DNA from: Cupriavidus gilardii
Lineage (GTDB): Bacteria; Pseudomonadota; Gammaproteobacteria; Burkholderiales; Burkholderiaceae
DNA: 64,000 bases
Reading direction: 5' to 3'
NCBI RefSeq assembly: GCF_013314895.1
Contig: NZ_JABTYE010000007.1
Coordinates: 1-64,000, forward strand
Position 1 is the first letter of the stretch. Every line of letters begins with the position of its first letter. Shown in pieces: positions 18,762 to 27,870 of this stretch. The notes below the pieces were generated by a model, which did no database searches, had not been told where the DNA came from, and saw nothing but the letters and a program-made list of their open reading frames with translations. Both the position numbers and the translations under genes were made by a program.

Positions 18762-20986
18762 ACGGGCACGAGACCACGCCGCAGAACGCTACCCACCTCG
18801 ACCGCGTCGACGGCGTGCTGAAGGTTACCGGCCGCGCGCCTTACAGTGCCGACCACCGGCTGCCGTACGTGCTGCAGGCGATGCTGGTAACCAGCACCAT
18901 CGCCGCCGGCGAGGTCGCATCGATCGACACCGCCGCCGCCGAGCGGATGGCCGGCGTCCGGCTCGTGATGACGCCGTTCAACGCGCCAAGGCTGCCCGAA
19001 GGCGGCAAGGCCGCGGCGGGCGAGATGCCGGCCGGACGCGTGCTGAGCCTGTTGCAGGACACCAGCGTGCGCTACAACAACCAGCCGATCGCGCTGGTGG
19101 TGGCCGATACGCTGGATCAGGCCCGCGAGGCCGCGCGCCATCTTCGGATCGCCTACCGCCAGCAGCCGGCAACGCTCGATTTCACCGAGGCCAGGGCGCA
19201 CGCCTACGAACCGCGCAAGGTCAAGAACGAGTCGGCCGACACCGCCCGCGGCGACCTCGATGCCGCGCTGCGCGAGGCCCAGGCCACGATCGACGCGGTC
19301 TACACCACGCCGATGCAGCACCACAACGCGATGGAGCCGCACGCGACCATCGCGGCGTGGGACGGCGACACGCTGACGCTGTACGACGCCACGCAATACG
19401 TCGGCGGCGTGCGCAAGGCCGTGGCCAAGACCTTCGGCATCCCGGCCGACAAGGTGCGCGTGATCTGCCCCTTCGTTGGCGGCGGCTTCGGCGGCAAGGG
19501 CTCGGTCTGGTCGCACGTGGTGCTGGCCGCGATGGCTGCGCGCGTGGTCGGCCGCCCGGTCAAGCTCGCCGTCGAACGCCCGCAGCTGTTCGGCCTCGCC
19601 GGCGAAAGGCCGCCGACCGAACAGCGCGTGCTGGCCGCCGCGCGGGCCGACGGCACGCTGGTCGGCCTGCGCCACGACGTGGTGACGGCGACCTCGTACC
19701 TGGAGGACTGGGTCGAGCCGGCCGCGATGATGACGCGCCTGCTCTATGGCTGCCCCACCGTCCATACCAGCCACCGGCTGGTCAAGCTGCATATCGGCAC
19801 GCCGACCTTCATGCGGGCGCCGGGCGACGCCAGCGGCAGCTTCGCGCTCGAGTCGGCGCTGGACGAACTGGCCCATGCGCTGAAGGTCGATCCGGTCGAA
19901 CTGCGGCTGCGCAACGATACCGATGTCGACCTGAGCCAGAATCTGCCGTTCTCGAGCCGGCGGATGAGCCAGTGCTTCCGTGTCGGCGCGGAACGATTTG
20001 GCTGGTGGCAGCGCAACCCGGCGCCGCGCAGCATGCGCGCCGGCGGCAAGTTGGTCGGCCTGGGCGTGGCGACCGCGACCTACCCGGCAATGCGGCAGGC
20101 GGCCACCGCCACCGCCGTGATCGAAGCGGATGGCACCGCGTGCATCCGCTCGGCGACGCACGACCTGGGCACCGGCACCTATACCGTGATGACGCAGGTG
20201 GCAGCCCAGGCGTTGGGGATGCCGGCCGGGCAGATCCGCTTCGAACTGGGCGACACCGCGTTCCCGGATGCGCCGATTGCCGGCGGCTCGCAAACGGCCG
20301 CCAGCGTGGCGCCGGCCGTGCAGGCGGCCGCCACGGCAGCGCGGCAGGTGCTGATCGACCGCGCCGTGGCCGACCGCGCCTCGCCGTTGTTCGGTGCCCC
20401 GCCCCAGGACGTCACGATTGCCGACGGATGGCTGTCGTCGTCATCCGACCCGGCTTGCCGCGAGCCCGTCGCAGCGGTGATGGCGCGCAACGGCGGGCAG
20501 CCGATCGAGGCGACGCGCACCGCCGAGCCCGGCGACGAGGCGCAGCGCCATTCGATGCATTCGTTCGGCGCCATCTTCGCCGAGGTCCATGTCGACCCCG
20601 ATCTCGGCGAGGTGCGCGTGCATCGGATGCTGGGCTGCTTCGGCGTCGGCCGGCTGCTGAATCGCAAGACCGGCCATAGCCAGCTGATGGGCGGCATGGT
20701 GTGGGGCATCGGCCTGGCGCTGCACGAGGAATCCCTGCTCGACCCGCGCAGCGGCCGCATTGCCAACGGCAACCTGGCCGAGTACCACGTGCCGGTGAAC
20801 GCCGATGTGGGCCAGGTCGAGGTCATGGTCGTGGACGAGTTCGACCCGCATATCAACGCGCTCGGCGCCAAGGGCATCGGCGAGATCGGCATCGTCGGCG
20901 CCGGCGCGGCGATCGCCAATGCGGTGTTCCACGCGACCGGCAAACGAATACGCGACCTGCCGATCACGCCGGACAAGCTGCTCTGA
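18758..20986 (+). CDS. paoC: Aldehyde oxidoreductase molybdenum subunit (PaoC/YagR-like)
   Basis: This 742-residue catalytic subunit binds molybdenum cytosine dinucleotide and oxidises aldehydes, often aromatic ones. [13 protein letters not shown] is the cofactor-binding signature, RAPGDASG follows, and the base-catalyst glutamate is E709 in KGIGEIG, matching E692 of E. coli PaoC. Length equals the PaoC class. The ATG at 18758 overlaps the paoB stop. No PaoD/MocA-type maturation gene follows in the window, so cofactor insertion must rely on a chaperone encoded elsewhere. Confidence 0.92.
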   Translation: MNGHETTPQNATHLDRVDGVLKVTGRAPYSADHRLPYVLQAMLVTSTIAAGEVASIDTAAAERMAGVRLVMTPFNAPRLPEGGKAAAGEMPAGRVLSLLQDTSVRYNNQPIALVVADTLDQAREAARHLRIAYRQQPATLDFTEARAHAYEPRKVKNESADTARGDLDAALREAQATIDAVYTTPMQHHNAMEPHATIAAWDGDTLTLYDATQYVGGVRKAVAKTFGIPADKVRVICPFVGGGFGGKGSVWSHVVLAAMAARVVGRPVKLAVERPQLFGLAGERPPTEQRVLAAARADGTLVGLRHDVVTATSYLEDWVEPAAMMTRLLYGCPTVHTSHRLVKLHIGTPTFMRAPGDASGSFALESALDELAHALKVDPVELRLRNDTDVDLSQNLPFSSRRMSQCFRVGAERFGWWQRNPAPRSMRAGGKLVGLGVATATYPAMRQAATATAVIEADGTACIRSATHDLGTGTYTVMTQVAAQALGMPAGQIRFELGDTAFPDAPIAGGSQTAASVAPAVQAAATAARQVLIDRAVADRASPLFGAPPQDVTIADGWLSSSSDPACREPVAAVMARNGGQPIEATRTAEPGDEAQRHSMHSFGAIFAEVHVDPDLGEVRVHRMLGCFGVGRLLNRKTGHSQLMGGMVWGIGLALHEESLLDPRSGRIANGNLAEYHVPVNADVGQVEVMVVDEFDPHINALGAKGIGEIGIVGAGAAIANAVFHATGKRIRDLPITPDKLL

Positions 20987-21148
20987 GCGGGCGGGCCGGC
21001 GCGATGGATTGACAAGGTTACAAGGCATTCCGGCAAAGATTGCACCGCCTCCGTGCGGGCCGCGCCGCGCGCCCGCGCCCGCACCGCGCGCCGGCGGTAC
21101 GGAATTTGCGGCCATTGCCAGATACGTCCCTGATCGATGGAGACCAAG

Positions 21149-21703
21149 ATGAACGGCAACAGAGACAACGGCAATACGCGTCCGATGCAGCCGCGCGACA
21201 CCGGCGAGGACCGCCGTGGACGCGGCACCGTGACCGGCGGCATGGAATGGTTCCCCGAGGATCCCCGCACCGGCGAGGTCGCGGAAACCTGGCGCAACCG
21301 CGGCTACGGCGGCTCGCGCGGCATGCGTGACGCCTACCACTATCGGCGCGGCGACAGCGGGGCGATGGGTTCCGGCGGTGGCAGCGTCGGCTTCAACGAA
21401 TTCGGCGACCGCGGCACGAGCGCCACGGGCGGCGGCATGGGAAGCAGTACGGCCACACGGCGCCCCCGCACGTTGCCCAAGGGCTTCCGGCGCACCGACG
21501 AGCGCATCTGCGACGAGGTCTGCGAGCGCCTGGCCGAGGCGCGCGATCTCGACGTGTCCGAGGTCACCGTGGAAGTCGGCTCGGGCATCGTCACGCTGAG
21601 CGGCACCGTATCGGACCGGCGCGCCAAGTACCGCGTCGAGGATATTGCCGAGGAAGTCATGGGCGTGGACGAGGTGCGGAACAATATCCGCGTCCCGCGC
21701 TGA
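21149..21703 (+). CDS. BON-domain protein
   Basis: This 184-residue protein has a low-complexity Gly/Arg-rich N-terminal half (to about residue 108) and one BON domain in the last 70 residues (DERICDEVCERLAEAR through EVTVEVGSGIVTLSGTVSDR to VDEVRNNIRVPR). BON domains bind phospholipid or ligands, often in envelope-stress proteins. No signal peptide is visible, so the location is uncertain. The ATG at 21149 follows GGAGA; a GGAGACC-overlapping ATG at 21137 is less likely. A perfect -35 TTGACA lies at 21009-21014, but I see no good -10. Confidence 0.82.
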   Translation: MNGNRDNGNTRPMQPRDTGEDRRGRGTVTGGMEWFPEDPRTGEVAETWRNRGYGGSRGMRDAYHYRRGDSGAMGSGGGSVGFNEFGDRGTSATGGGMGSSTATRRPRTLPKGFRRTDERICDEVCERLAEARDLDVSEVTVEVGSGIVTLSGTVSDRRAKYRVEDIAEEVMGVDEVRNNIRVPR

Positions 21704-21712
21704 GAGGACCGG

Positions 21713-21750
21713 TACAGCACGGCACGCACGGCGCGGCACGGCACGGCCGT
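21713..21750. repeat. Degenerate CACGG pentamer-like repeat
   Basis: Overlapping copies of CACGG/GCACG fill the space between the convergent stops of the BON gene (21703) and the LysR gene (21770). The unit is irregular. It ends in CACGGCCGTG, a short palindrome that may aid termination. Confidence 0.5.
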
Positions 21751-21769
21751 GAACGCGGCGTCCGTGCCG

Positions 21770-22732
21770 CTACCGGGCGAGCGCCCCCGCCTCGGCGGCA
21801 CGGATGCGCCCCGCTTCCTCGCGCAGGGCCCGCATGAACGCGTGCAGCACCTCGTCGTCGCCGCCCTTGCGCCATACCGCGCCGACGGGGCCGAACGATT
21901 CGCGGTCGCCCAGCGGCAGGATATGCAGCAGCCCCAGCGAGGCCAGATGCTCGGCCATCGCTGCGGAACAGACGCCGACATAGTCGGTCTCGCGCAGCAC
22001 CGCCTGCATGGTGACGATCGAACCGGTCTCGACCGCCGGACGCAGGCCGGCGGCGCCGTGCTCGAGCAGCACGGTATCGAGCCGCGTGCGCATCAGCGTC
22101 TCGCGCTGCGGCATCGCCCACGGATACGAAAACAGCTGTTCCCAGCGCAGCCGTCTGGCTTGCGCGAGCGGATGGTGCGGGCCCACCACCACCGCCATCG
22201 CGTCCTCGAACAGCACCTCGTGCGCCAGGTGCGGACCGTAGGCGCGCGCATCGATGGAGCCGACCACCAGATCGAATTCGCGTGTCTCCAGGCGATCGAG
22301 CAGCGTGTTGAACGCCCCTTCGGTGACCTGGATCGACACATTGGGCTGCGCGCGCTGGAACGCGACGATGGCCCACGGAATCAGATGCGCGACGCCGGCC
22401 AGCACGCTGCCGACATGCAGCCGCGCCACCGCGCCCTTGGCGATCGCGCCCAGCTCGTCGTGCGCGCGCGATACCTCGCCGAGCACACGTACGGCGAGCC
22501 GGCGCACCGCCTCGCCCGCCGGCGTCAGCTGCAGGCGGCGCCCGCGGATCGCGAGCCTCACGCCGGCCAGGTCCTCCATTTCGCTGAGCCAGTGCGATAC
22601 CGCGGACTGCGTCATGTGCAGCCGCGTCGCGGCGGCCGACAGCGTGCCCGCATCGTGAAGAATCAGGAAGGACTCGAGGTGCCGCACCCGCAGACGGCGC
22701 GCCCATGCGATGCTGTGGTCGGAAGGATCCAT
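21770..22732 (-). CDS. LysR-family transcriptional regulator
   Basis: This 320-residue regulator has an N-terminal helix-turn-helix (RHLESFLILHDAGTLSAAATRLHMTQSAVSHWLSEME) and a periplasmic-binding-like effector domain from about residue 100 (LHVGSVLAGVAHLIP through FDLVVGSID and VGVCSAAMAEHL). It is divergent from the Bug-GGT pair and should control it, as LysR genes usually do for the neighbour they face. The intergenic space at 22733-22854 is unusually AT-rich near 22735-22775, fitting a shared promoter. The inducer is unknown. Confidence 0.92.
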   Translation of the reverse strand: MDPSDHSIAWARRLRVRHLESFLILHDAGTLSAAATRLHMTQSAVSHWLSEMEDLAGVRLAIRGRRLQLTPAGEAVRRLAVRVLGEVSRAHDELGAIAKGAVARLHVGSVLAGVAHLIPWAIVAFQRAQPNVSIQVTEGAFNTLLDRLETREFDLVVGSIDARAYGPHLAHEVLFEDAMAVVVGPHHPLAQARRLRWEQLFSYPWAMPQRETLMRTRLDTVLLEHGAAGLRPAVETGSIVTMQAVLRETDYVGVCSAAMAEHLASLGLLHILPLGDRESFGPVGAVWRKGGDDEVLHAFMRALREEAGRIRAAEAGALAR

Positions 22733-22854
22733 GAGCGAATACTAATAGATGGTTCGAAACAATTCACTAGGTGCGTTTGCGGTTCGGCCCAATAATTTCC
22801 CGGCATCCAGGCGCCAGACCTGGAATTCGACGGACCTGGACACTGCCACCACCT
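22733..22854. promoter_or_regulatory. LysR/Bug divergent promoter region
   Basis: This 122-bp gap between two starts has an AT-rich patch at about 22735-22775. A CGAA (22736-22739) and TTCG (22753-22756) pair is the only symmetry I see. The LysR binding site is inferred from layout, not from a recognised motif. Confidence 0.4.
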
Positions 22855-23841
22855 ATGAGAAAAACTGCCTTCTTCCACTTCGCTGTTCCCCTTGCGCTCG
22901 CCTTCGGCGTGGCCGCACCGAGCTACGGTTGCGGTGAGCCCGGCGCGTCGTCGCGCCCGATCCGGCTGGTCGTCTCGCAGCAGGCCGGTGGCAGTACGGA
23001 CACGCTGGCCCGCATGTGGGCCGAGCGCGTCGGCAAGACGCTGCAAACGCCGATCGTGGTCGAGAACCGCGCCGGTGCCGGCGGCATCATCGCCGCCAAA
23101 TACGTGCTGAGCCAGCCGGCGGACGGCTGCACGCTGTTCCTGGCGGGCGTCTCGCAGATGGTGCTGAACAAGTTCGTCTACGCGCCGCTGGCCTACAAGC
23201 CCGAATCCGATTTCGCGCCGGTGTCGATGCTGGCCACCGTGCCGTTCGTGCTGGTCGCCAATCCGCAATCGGGCCTGCGCAACTATCGCGAGCTGGTCGA
23301 CGCCGCCAAGGCCAAGCCTGGCAGCATCAGCTTCGCCTCGTCCGGCAACGGCAATTCGACTCACCTGGTGGTCGAGCTGATGCAGAAGCAGCAAGGCATC
23401 AAGCTGCTGCACGTGCCCTATCGCGGCGAGCCGGACGGCGTGGTGTCGACGGTCTCCGGCGCGACGCAGGTGATGGCGCCGGTGCTGAGCACCGCGTTGC
23501 CGCAGATCAAGGCCGGCAAGCTGACGCCGCTGATGCTGTTCGCATCGAAACGCGTGCCGGAGCTGCCGGATGTGCCGACCGCCGCCGAACTGGGCCTGAA
23601 GGGCTTCGAGAACATCGGCTGGAGCGGCATCGCCGCCAAGGCCGGCACGCCGGCCAACGTGATCGCGCGCCTGCATGCCGCCACGCAGACCTTCCTGGCC
23701 GAGCCGGCCGTGGTCGACAAGCTCAAGTCGATGCAGGTGCTGCCGATGCCCGGGCCGTCGGACCAGCTGATGGAACTGACCGTGCGCGATACCGCCAAGT
23801 GGCAGGGCGCGATCGGCGATCTGGACCTGAGCGCCAAGTAA
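22855..23841 (+). CDS. Bug-family periplasmic solute-binding receptor
   Basis: This 328-residue secreted receptor of the Bug/TctC family has a signal peptide (MRKTAFFHFAVPLALAFGVA...) that ends near residue 25. The mature part shows SRPIRLVVSQQAGGSTDTLAR and IVVENRAGAGGIIAAKYV, the standard Bug motifs. The mature start contains CGEPG and a later Cys lies in ADGCTLF, possibly forming a disulphide. It lies between the LysR gene and the GGT-like gene, 92 bp before the latter. The ligand may be the GGT-like enzyme's substrate or product. Confidence 0.9.
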   Translation: MRKTAFFHFAVPLALAFGVAAPSYGCGEPGASSRPIRLVVSQQAGGSTDTLARMWAERVGKTLQTPIVVENRAGAGGIIAAKYVLSQPADGCTLFLAGVSQMVLNKFVYAPLAYKPESDFAPVSMLATVPFVLVANPQSGLRNYRELVDAAKAKPGSISFASSGNGNSTHLVVELMQKQQGIKLLHVPYRGEPDGVVSTVSGATQVMAPVLSTALPQIKAGKLTPLMLFASKRVPELPDVPTAAELGLKGFENIGWSGIAAKAGTPANVIARLHAATQTFLAEPAVVDKLKSMQVLPMPGPSDQLMELTVRDTAKWQGAIGDLDLSAK

Positions 23842-23933
23842 GTCCGCAACTCGTCCTCACCACGATCCCGCGCTGGATTGCGCCATCGGCATGGCCGCGG
23901 ACGCATCCCGGCGCCAACCTATCGAGACAAGCA

Positions 23934-25562
23934 ATGACCCGTAGTGGAATGGTGTCCTGCCCGCAGCCGGAAGCGGCCGAGTCCGGCATCGAGATCCTGC
24001 GCGCGGGCGGCAATGCGGCCGATGCCGCGGTCGCCTGTGCCCTGGCGCAAACCGTGGTCGACCCGCTGATGTGCGGCATCGCGGGCTTCGGCACCGCGGC
24101 GGTCTATATGCCCGGCAGCGGCGCCCATGAATACATCGACTTCCATGCCACCGCGCCGGCGGCCGCGCGGCCTGACATGTGGGCCGACCTGCTCGAAGGC
24201 GAAGCGCGCGACGGCTTCGGCTTCTTCATCAAGGACCGCCTCAACGATATCGGGTATCAATCGATCGCCACGCCGGGCACGCTGCGCGGCCTCGAAGCGC
24301 TGCATCGCAGCCACGGCAGACTGCCATGGAAAGAGGTGGTGCAGCCGGCGATCCAGTGGGCGCGCGACGGCTACTTCGTCCGACCCGGCATGTATTCCTT
24401 CTGGATCGACGAGGCGACGCTGGGCCGCGCCAGCAACCGCGAGCGCCTGGCCTTCAGCGAGAGCGGCCGGCAACTGTATTGCCGCCCCGACGGTTCGCCC
24501 CATACGATCGGCACCCCGCTGAAGAACCGCGACTACGCCGACACGCTGGAACGGATCGCCTCCGGCGGCGTCGATGCGTTCTATCTGGGCGAAATCGCCG
24601 AGCAGATCGTTGCCGATATGCGCGAACACGGCGCGCTGCTGTCGCGTGAGGACCTGGCGGGCTACCAGGTCGTGCGCACCGCGCCGCTGGTCGGCGGCTA
24701 CCGCGACCGCCGCGTCACCACCAATCGTCCGCCGGGCGGCGGCGCGATGCTGCTGCAGATGCTGGCGATCCTCGAGCAGTTCGATCTGCGCGCGCTGCGG
24801 CACAATAGCCCCGATTACATTCGCGTGGTCTGCGAAGCGATGAAGCAGGCCACCTGCGACAAGGACCGCTTTATCGGCGATCCGGCCTTCGTCGACGTGC
24901 CGCTGGACCGGCTGCTGTCTCCGGACTACGCGCGCGAGGTCGCACAGCGCATTCGCGAGGGGCAACGCGTCGAAGTGTCGCGCGTCAATCCGGGCCACGC
25001 GGTGCCGCGCGACACCACGCATCTGTCGGTGGTCGATGCCGAAGGCAATTGCGTTTCGCTGACGCACTCGCTGGCGATGCCGTCGGGCGTGATCACGCCG
25101 GGCCTGGGCTTCATGTACAACGGCTGCATGGGCGTGTTCGACCCGCGGCCCGGCCGCGCCGGCAGCATTGCGCCGGGCAAGCGCCGCTTCACCTCGTCGT
25201 GCCCGACCATCGTCTTCAAGGACGACAAGCCGGAGATCGTGCTCGGCGCGCCGGGCGGCACGCAGATCGCAATGGGCGTGCTGCAGAGCATCGTCAATGT
25301 GGTCGACTTCGACATGCCGATGCAGAGCGCCGTATCCGCGCCGCGTTTCTCGTCGACCAGCAACGCGATCGACGTCTGCAACCGCATTCCGCGCTATATC
25401 ACCCGCGAGCTGGAGCAGGACGGCTATCAGGTGATCCGCAACCCGTACAACTACACGATCGGCTGGGTGCACGCCGTGCGCGTCGTGGACGGGCGGCTGG
25501 AAGGCGGCGCCGATCCGGGACGCGATGGCGTGGCACTGGAGATCGAGGTGCCGTCGGCATAG
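23934..25562 (+). CDS. Gamma-glutamyltransferase-family N-terminal nucleophile hydrolase
   Basis: This 542-residue Ntn-hydrolase of the GGT family cleaves gamma-glutamyl amides or related acyl amides after self-processing. The N-terminal part has EILRAGGNAADAAVACALAQ. The autoprocessing site is DTTHLSVVDAEGN, with T361 as the expected new N-terminal nucleophile. GAPGGTQIAMGVLQSIVNVVDF follows in the small subunit. No signal peptide precedes it, unlike periplasmic E. coli Ggt, so it is probably cytoplasmic. Such forms act on diverse amides, including cephalosporin-type substrates. Its partner genes, LysR and Bug, suggest uptake and hydrolysis of one compound. Confidence 0.88.
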   Translation: MTRSGMVSCPQPEAAESGIEILRAGGNAADAAVACALAQTVVDPLMCGIAGFGTAAVYMPGSGAHEYIDFHATAPAAARPDMWADLLEGEARDGFGFFIKDRLNDIGYQSIATPGTLRGLEALHRSHGRLPWKEVVQPAIQWARDGYFVRPGMYSFWIDEATLGRASNRERLAFSESGRQLYCRPDGSPHTIGTPLKNRDYADTLERIASGGVDAFYLGEIAEQIVADMREHGALLSREDLAGYQVVRTAPLVGGYRDRRVTTNRPPGGGAMLLQMLAILEQFDLRALRHNSPDYIRVVCEAMKQATCDKDRFIGDPAFVDVPLDRLLSPDYAREVAQRIREGQRVEVSRVNPGHAVPRDTTHLSVVDAEGNCVSLTHSLAMPSGVITPGLGFMYNGCMGVFDPRPGRAGSIAPGKRRFTSSCPTIVFKDDKPEIVLGAPGGTQIAMGVLQSIVNVVDFDMPMQSAVSAPRFSSTSNAIDVCNRIPRYITRELEQDGYQVIRNPYNYTIGWVHAVRVVDGRLEGGADPGRDGVALEIEVPSA

Positions 25563-25607
25563 CGTGCTTGCTGTCGGGCACCGGGCGGGAAGCCGGGCAC
25601 GCCATCC

Positions 25608-26819
25608 TTACGGATTGGCGTGCTCCTGTTCTGTCCGGTGTTGTGGCCGAACGCTGGTCTGCTTGTCGGGATACCGGACGACCAGCGCATAGCTTGCCCA
25701 ACAGAGCAGGGTCATCGACAGCGCCACGGCGCCGAGCTGGCCGCTCGGCAGGAACGGCGCCGTGGCCTGTGTCGCCAACGCGCCCGCCGCCAGCAACGCC
25801 AGCACCATCAGCGCCGACGCGCGTCCGAGTTGGGTGTTCGGAACCGACAGCGCCTCGCTGAACGCAGTCGGACCGCGGATGCCGAGCACCGCGCAGAAAG
25901 CGGCCCAGAACGCCAGCAGCCACGGATACGAAAGACGGTCGGCCCACCATGCCGCCAGCAGCGCGGTGCACAGCAGCCCGTGCAGCAGCGCGCCAAGCTG
26001 GATGGCCTGGCGCGGGCCCAGCCGGGTGCTGATCCGGCCAGCCTGGCTGGCGGCCACGATAAAGCCCGCCACGCCACAGACCTGCGCCAGCGCAAAGCCG
26101 CTCTGGCCGGTGTTGGCGAAGGCCGGAAGCACCTGCGGCGCGCTCGCGACGAAGGCGATCAACGCGCCGAAGGACAACGCATGGGCCAGCGCCAGACCGA
26201 CGAAATGCCAGTTGCGCAGCAGCGCGCGGTAGCCGATCCTTCCGCCGTCCTGCGCCGCCGGCAGGGCAACGGGCGTGGCTCGCAGTGCGAACGGGGCGGA
26301 CGCCAGCGCGATGACGCCGATGATGGCGAAGGTCGTGCGCCAATCCGCGATCAGCAGCAGCGCGGTACCGAGCACCGGGCCGGCCGCAGGCACGATTGCT
26401 TCGATCATCGCGATCGCGGCGATGCCGCGCACGCCGTCCTGCTCGGGCAGCGTCGCCCGCACGACCGTCGGCACCACCACCGTCGCCGCCCCCGCCGCGA
26501 TGCCCTGCACCAGGCGAAGACCCAGCAGCATCGTCAGATCGGGCGCCAGCGCGCAGCCGAAGCTGGTCAGGATCAGGGCCAGCAAGCCGGTTTGCACGCA
26601 CCGCCTCGGACCGATCCGGTGCAGCATCTCGCCCCAGACCAATTGGGAAGCGGCCAGGCCAAGCAGGAAGATCGCGATGGTCAGCTGCCCTTGTGCCACC
26701 GTGATGCCGAGATCGGCCTGCATCGTCGGCACGGCGGGCAGGTATAGATCCATGGTCAGCATGCTGGCCGCGGTGATGGTAGCGAGCGGAAGAATGGTAC
26801 GAATCGATCCGTTGGACAA
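25608..26819 (-). CDS. Bcr/CflA-type MFS efflux transporter
   Basis: This 403-residue, 12-helix DHA1 pump has the Bcr/CflA opening MDLYLPAVPTMQADLGIT and LTIAIFLLGLAASQLVWGEMLHRIGPRR (helix 2-3 loop motif). Helix 5 has the antiporter stretch AIVPAAGPVLGTALL. The family exports bicyclomycin, chloramphenicol-like drugs or amino-acid derivatives. It is 28 bp downstream of the EamA gene on the same strand and could share its transcript. The substrate is not predictable. Confidence 0.88.
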   Translation of the reverse strand: MSNGSIRTILPLATITAASMLTMDLYLPAVPTMQADLGITVAQGQLTIAIFLLGLAASQLVWGEMLHRIGPRRCVQTGLLALILTSFGCALAPDLTMLLGLRLVQGIAAGAATVVVPTVVRATLPEQDGVRGIAAIAMIEAIVPAAGPVLGTALLLIADWRTTFAIIGVIALASAPFALRATPVALPAAQDGGRIGYRALLRNWHFVGLALAHALSFGALIAFVASAPQVLPAFANTGQSGFALAQVCGVAGFIVAASQAGRISTRLGPRQAIQLGALLHGLLCTALLAAWWADRLSYPWLLAFWAAFCAVLGIRGPTAFSEALSVPNTQLGRASALMVLALLAAGALATQATAPFLPSGQLGAVALSMTLLCWASYALVVRYPDKQTSVRPQHRTEQEHANP

Positions 26820-26847
26820 ACCGTCCTCCGTGCGGATGAGTGGGTTG

Positions 26848-27744
26848 CTAAGCCGATCTGCGCATCACCAGATACAGCCCTGCCGCCGCGATCGCCATCC
26901 CCGGCCACGCGGCCAGCGGGATGGTTTCGCCGAGCACGGCCCAGGCGATCAGCGCGGTCAGCGGCGGCACCAGAAAGAACAGCGCCGATATGCGAGAGGC
27001 CTCGCCGTGGCGGACCATCGCGAGCAGCAGCGTCATCGCGACGATCGAATTGGCGAGCACCAGATAGGTCAGCGAGCCGAACAACGCCGGCGTCCATTGC
27101 ACGTGCATCGGCTCCAGCCACCACGCCAGCGGTGCGGTCACAGCGAGGGCGACGGAGTACTGCACGAGATTGGCGGTCAGCGGATGGGTGTCCCGGCCGA
27201 AGCGCTTTTCCCATAGCGTGCCGGCTGTCATCACCAGCAAGGCCAGCAAGGCGAACACCAGCGCGAGCCGCGACGACAGATCGATCGACGAGGTGGCGAC
27301 AATCACCATCGCGGCGCCGCCGGCTCCAAGCAGCAGGCCGATCCAGCGCACCCTACCGACGTGTTCGCCGGCAATGGCGGGCGCGAGCAGGCCGACGAGG
27401 ATCGGCTGCTGCGAGGTAATCAAGGCCACCGTACCCGAGGACAGCCCGTATTTGAGGCTCAGATACGTGAACGAGAAATAGCCGGCCTGCATCAGCAGGC
27501 CCACCATCGCCAGATGTCCCCACGCCGCAGGCGTCGACGGCAAGGTCGGCCGCACCCACAGCCAGGGCAGGATCAGCAGTGCGACCACGCAGGCGTAGCG
27601 TAGCGCCAGGAAGGTCAAGGGATCGGCGTAGGCCAGACCCAGCTTCAGGAAGACGAAGCCGCTGGACCACAGCAGCAGGAACAGCGCGGGCGCGGCCTTG
27701 AGCCATGCAGGGGCGGCGCTTGCCGAACTGATGCGCTGGGTCAT
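26848..27744 (-). CDS. EamA/DMT-family transporter
   Basis: This roughly 298-residue membrane protein has ten predicted helices in two EamA repeats: the first starts ALFLLLWSSGFVFLKLGLAYADPLTFLALRY, the second near LALVFALLALLVMTAGTLWEKRF. PVLG-like glycine patches and FLVPPLTALIAWAVLGE mark the ends of each repeat. The family exports amino acids and other metabolites. I chose the ATG at 27744 (MTQRIS); an in-frame ATG at 27774 adds ten residues and cannot be excluded. It precedes the Bcr-type gene and is divergent from the MATE gene. Confidence 0.86.
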   Translation of the reverse strand: MTQRISSASAAPAWLKAAPALFLLLWSSGFVFLKLGLAYADPLTFLALRYACVVALLILPWLWVRPTLPSTPAAWGHLAMVGLLMQAGYFSFTYLSLKYGLSSGTVALITSQQPILVGLLAPAIAGEHVGRVRWIGLLLGAGGAAMVIVATSSIDLSSRLALVFALLALLVMTAGTLWEKRFGRDTHPLTANLVQYSVALAVTAPLAWWLEPMHVQWTPALFGSLTYLVLANSIVAMTLLLAMVRHGEASRISALFFLVPPLTALIAWAVLGETIPLAAWPGMAIAAAGLYLVMRRSA

Positions 27745-27870
27745 GGGAGGGCGGGGGTCAGTGGGGTCGGCCAATGTCGGTCTCTTGCCGACTACCGTTT
27801 CGGTCCAGCGGGAATACTATACGAACTCGCTCCGCGGCTCCCGCGCCCCCTTCGGCCACCACCAACAACA

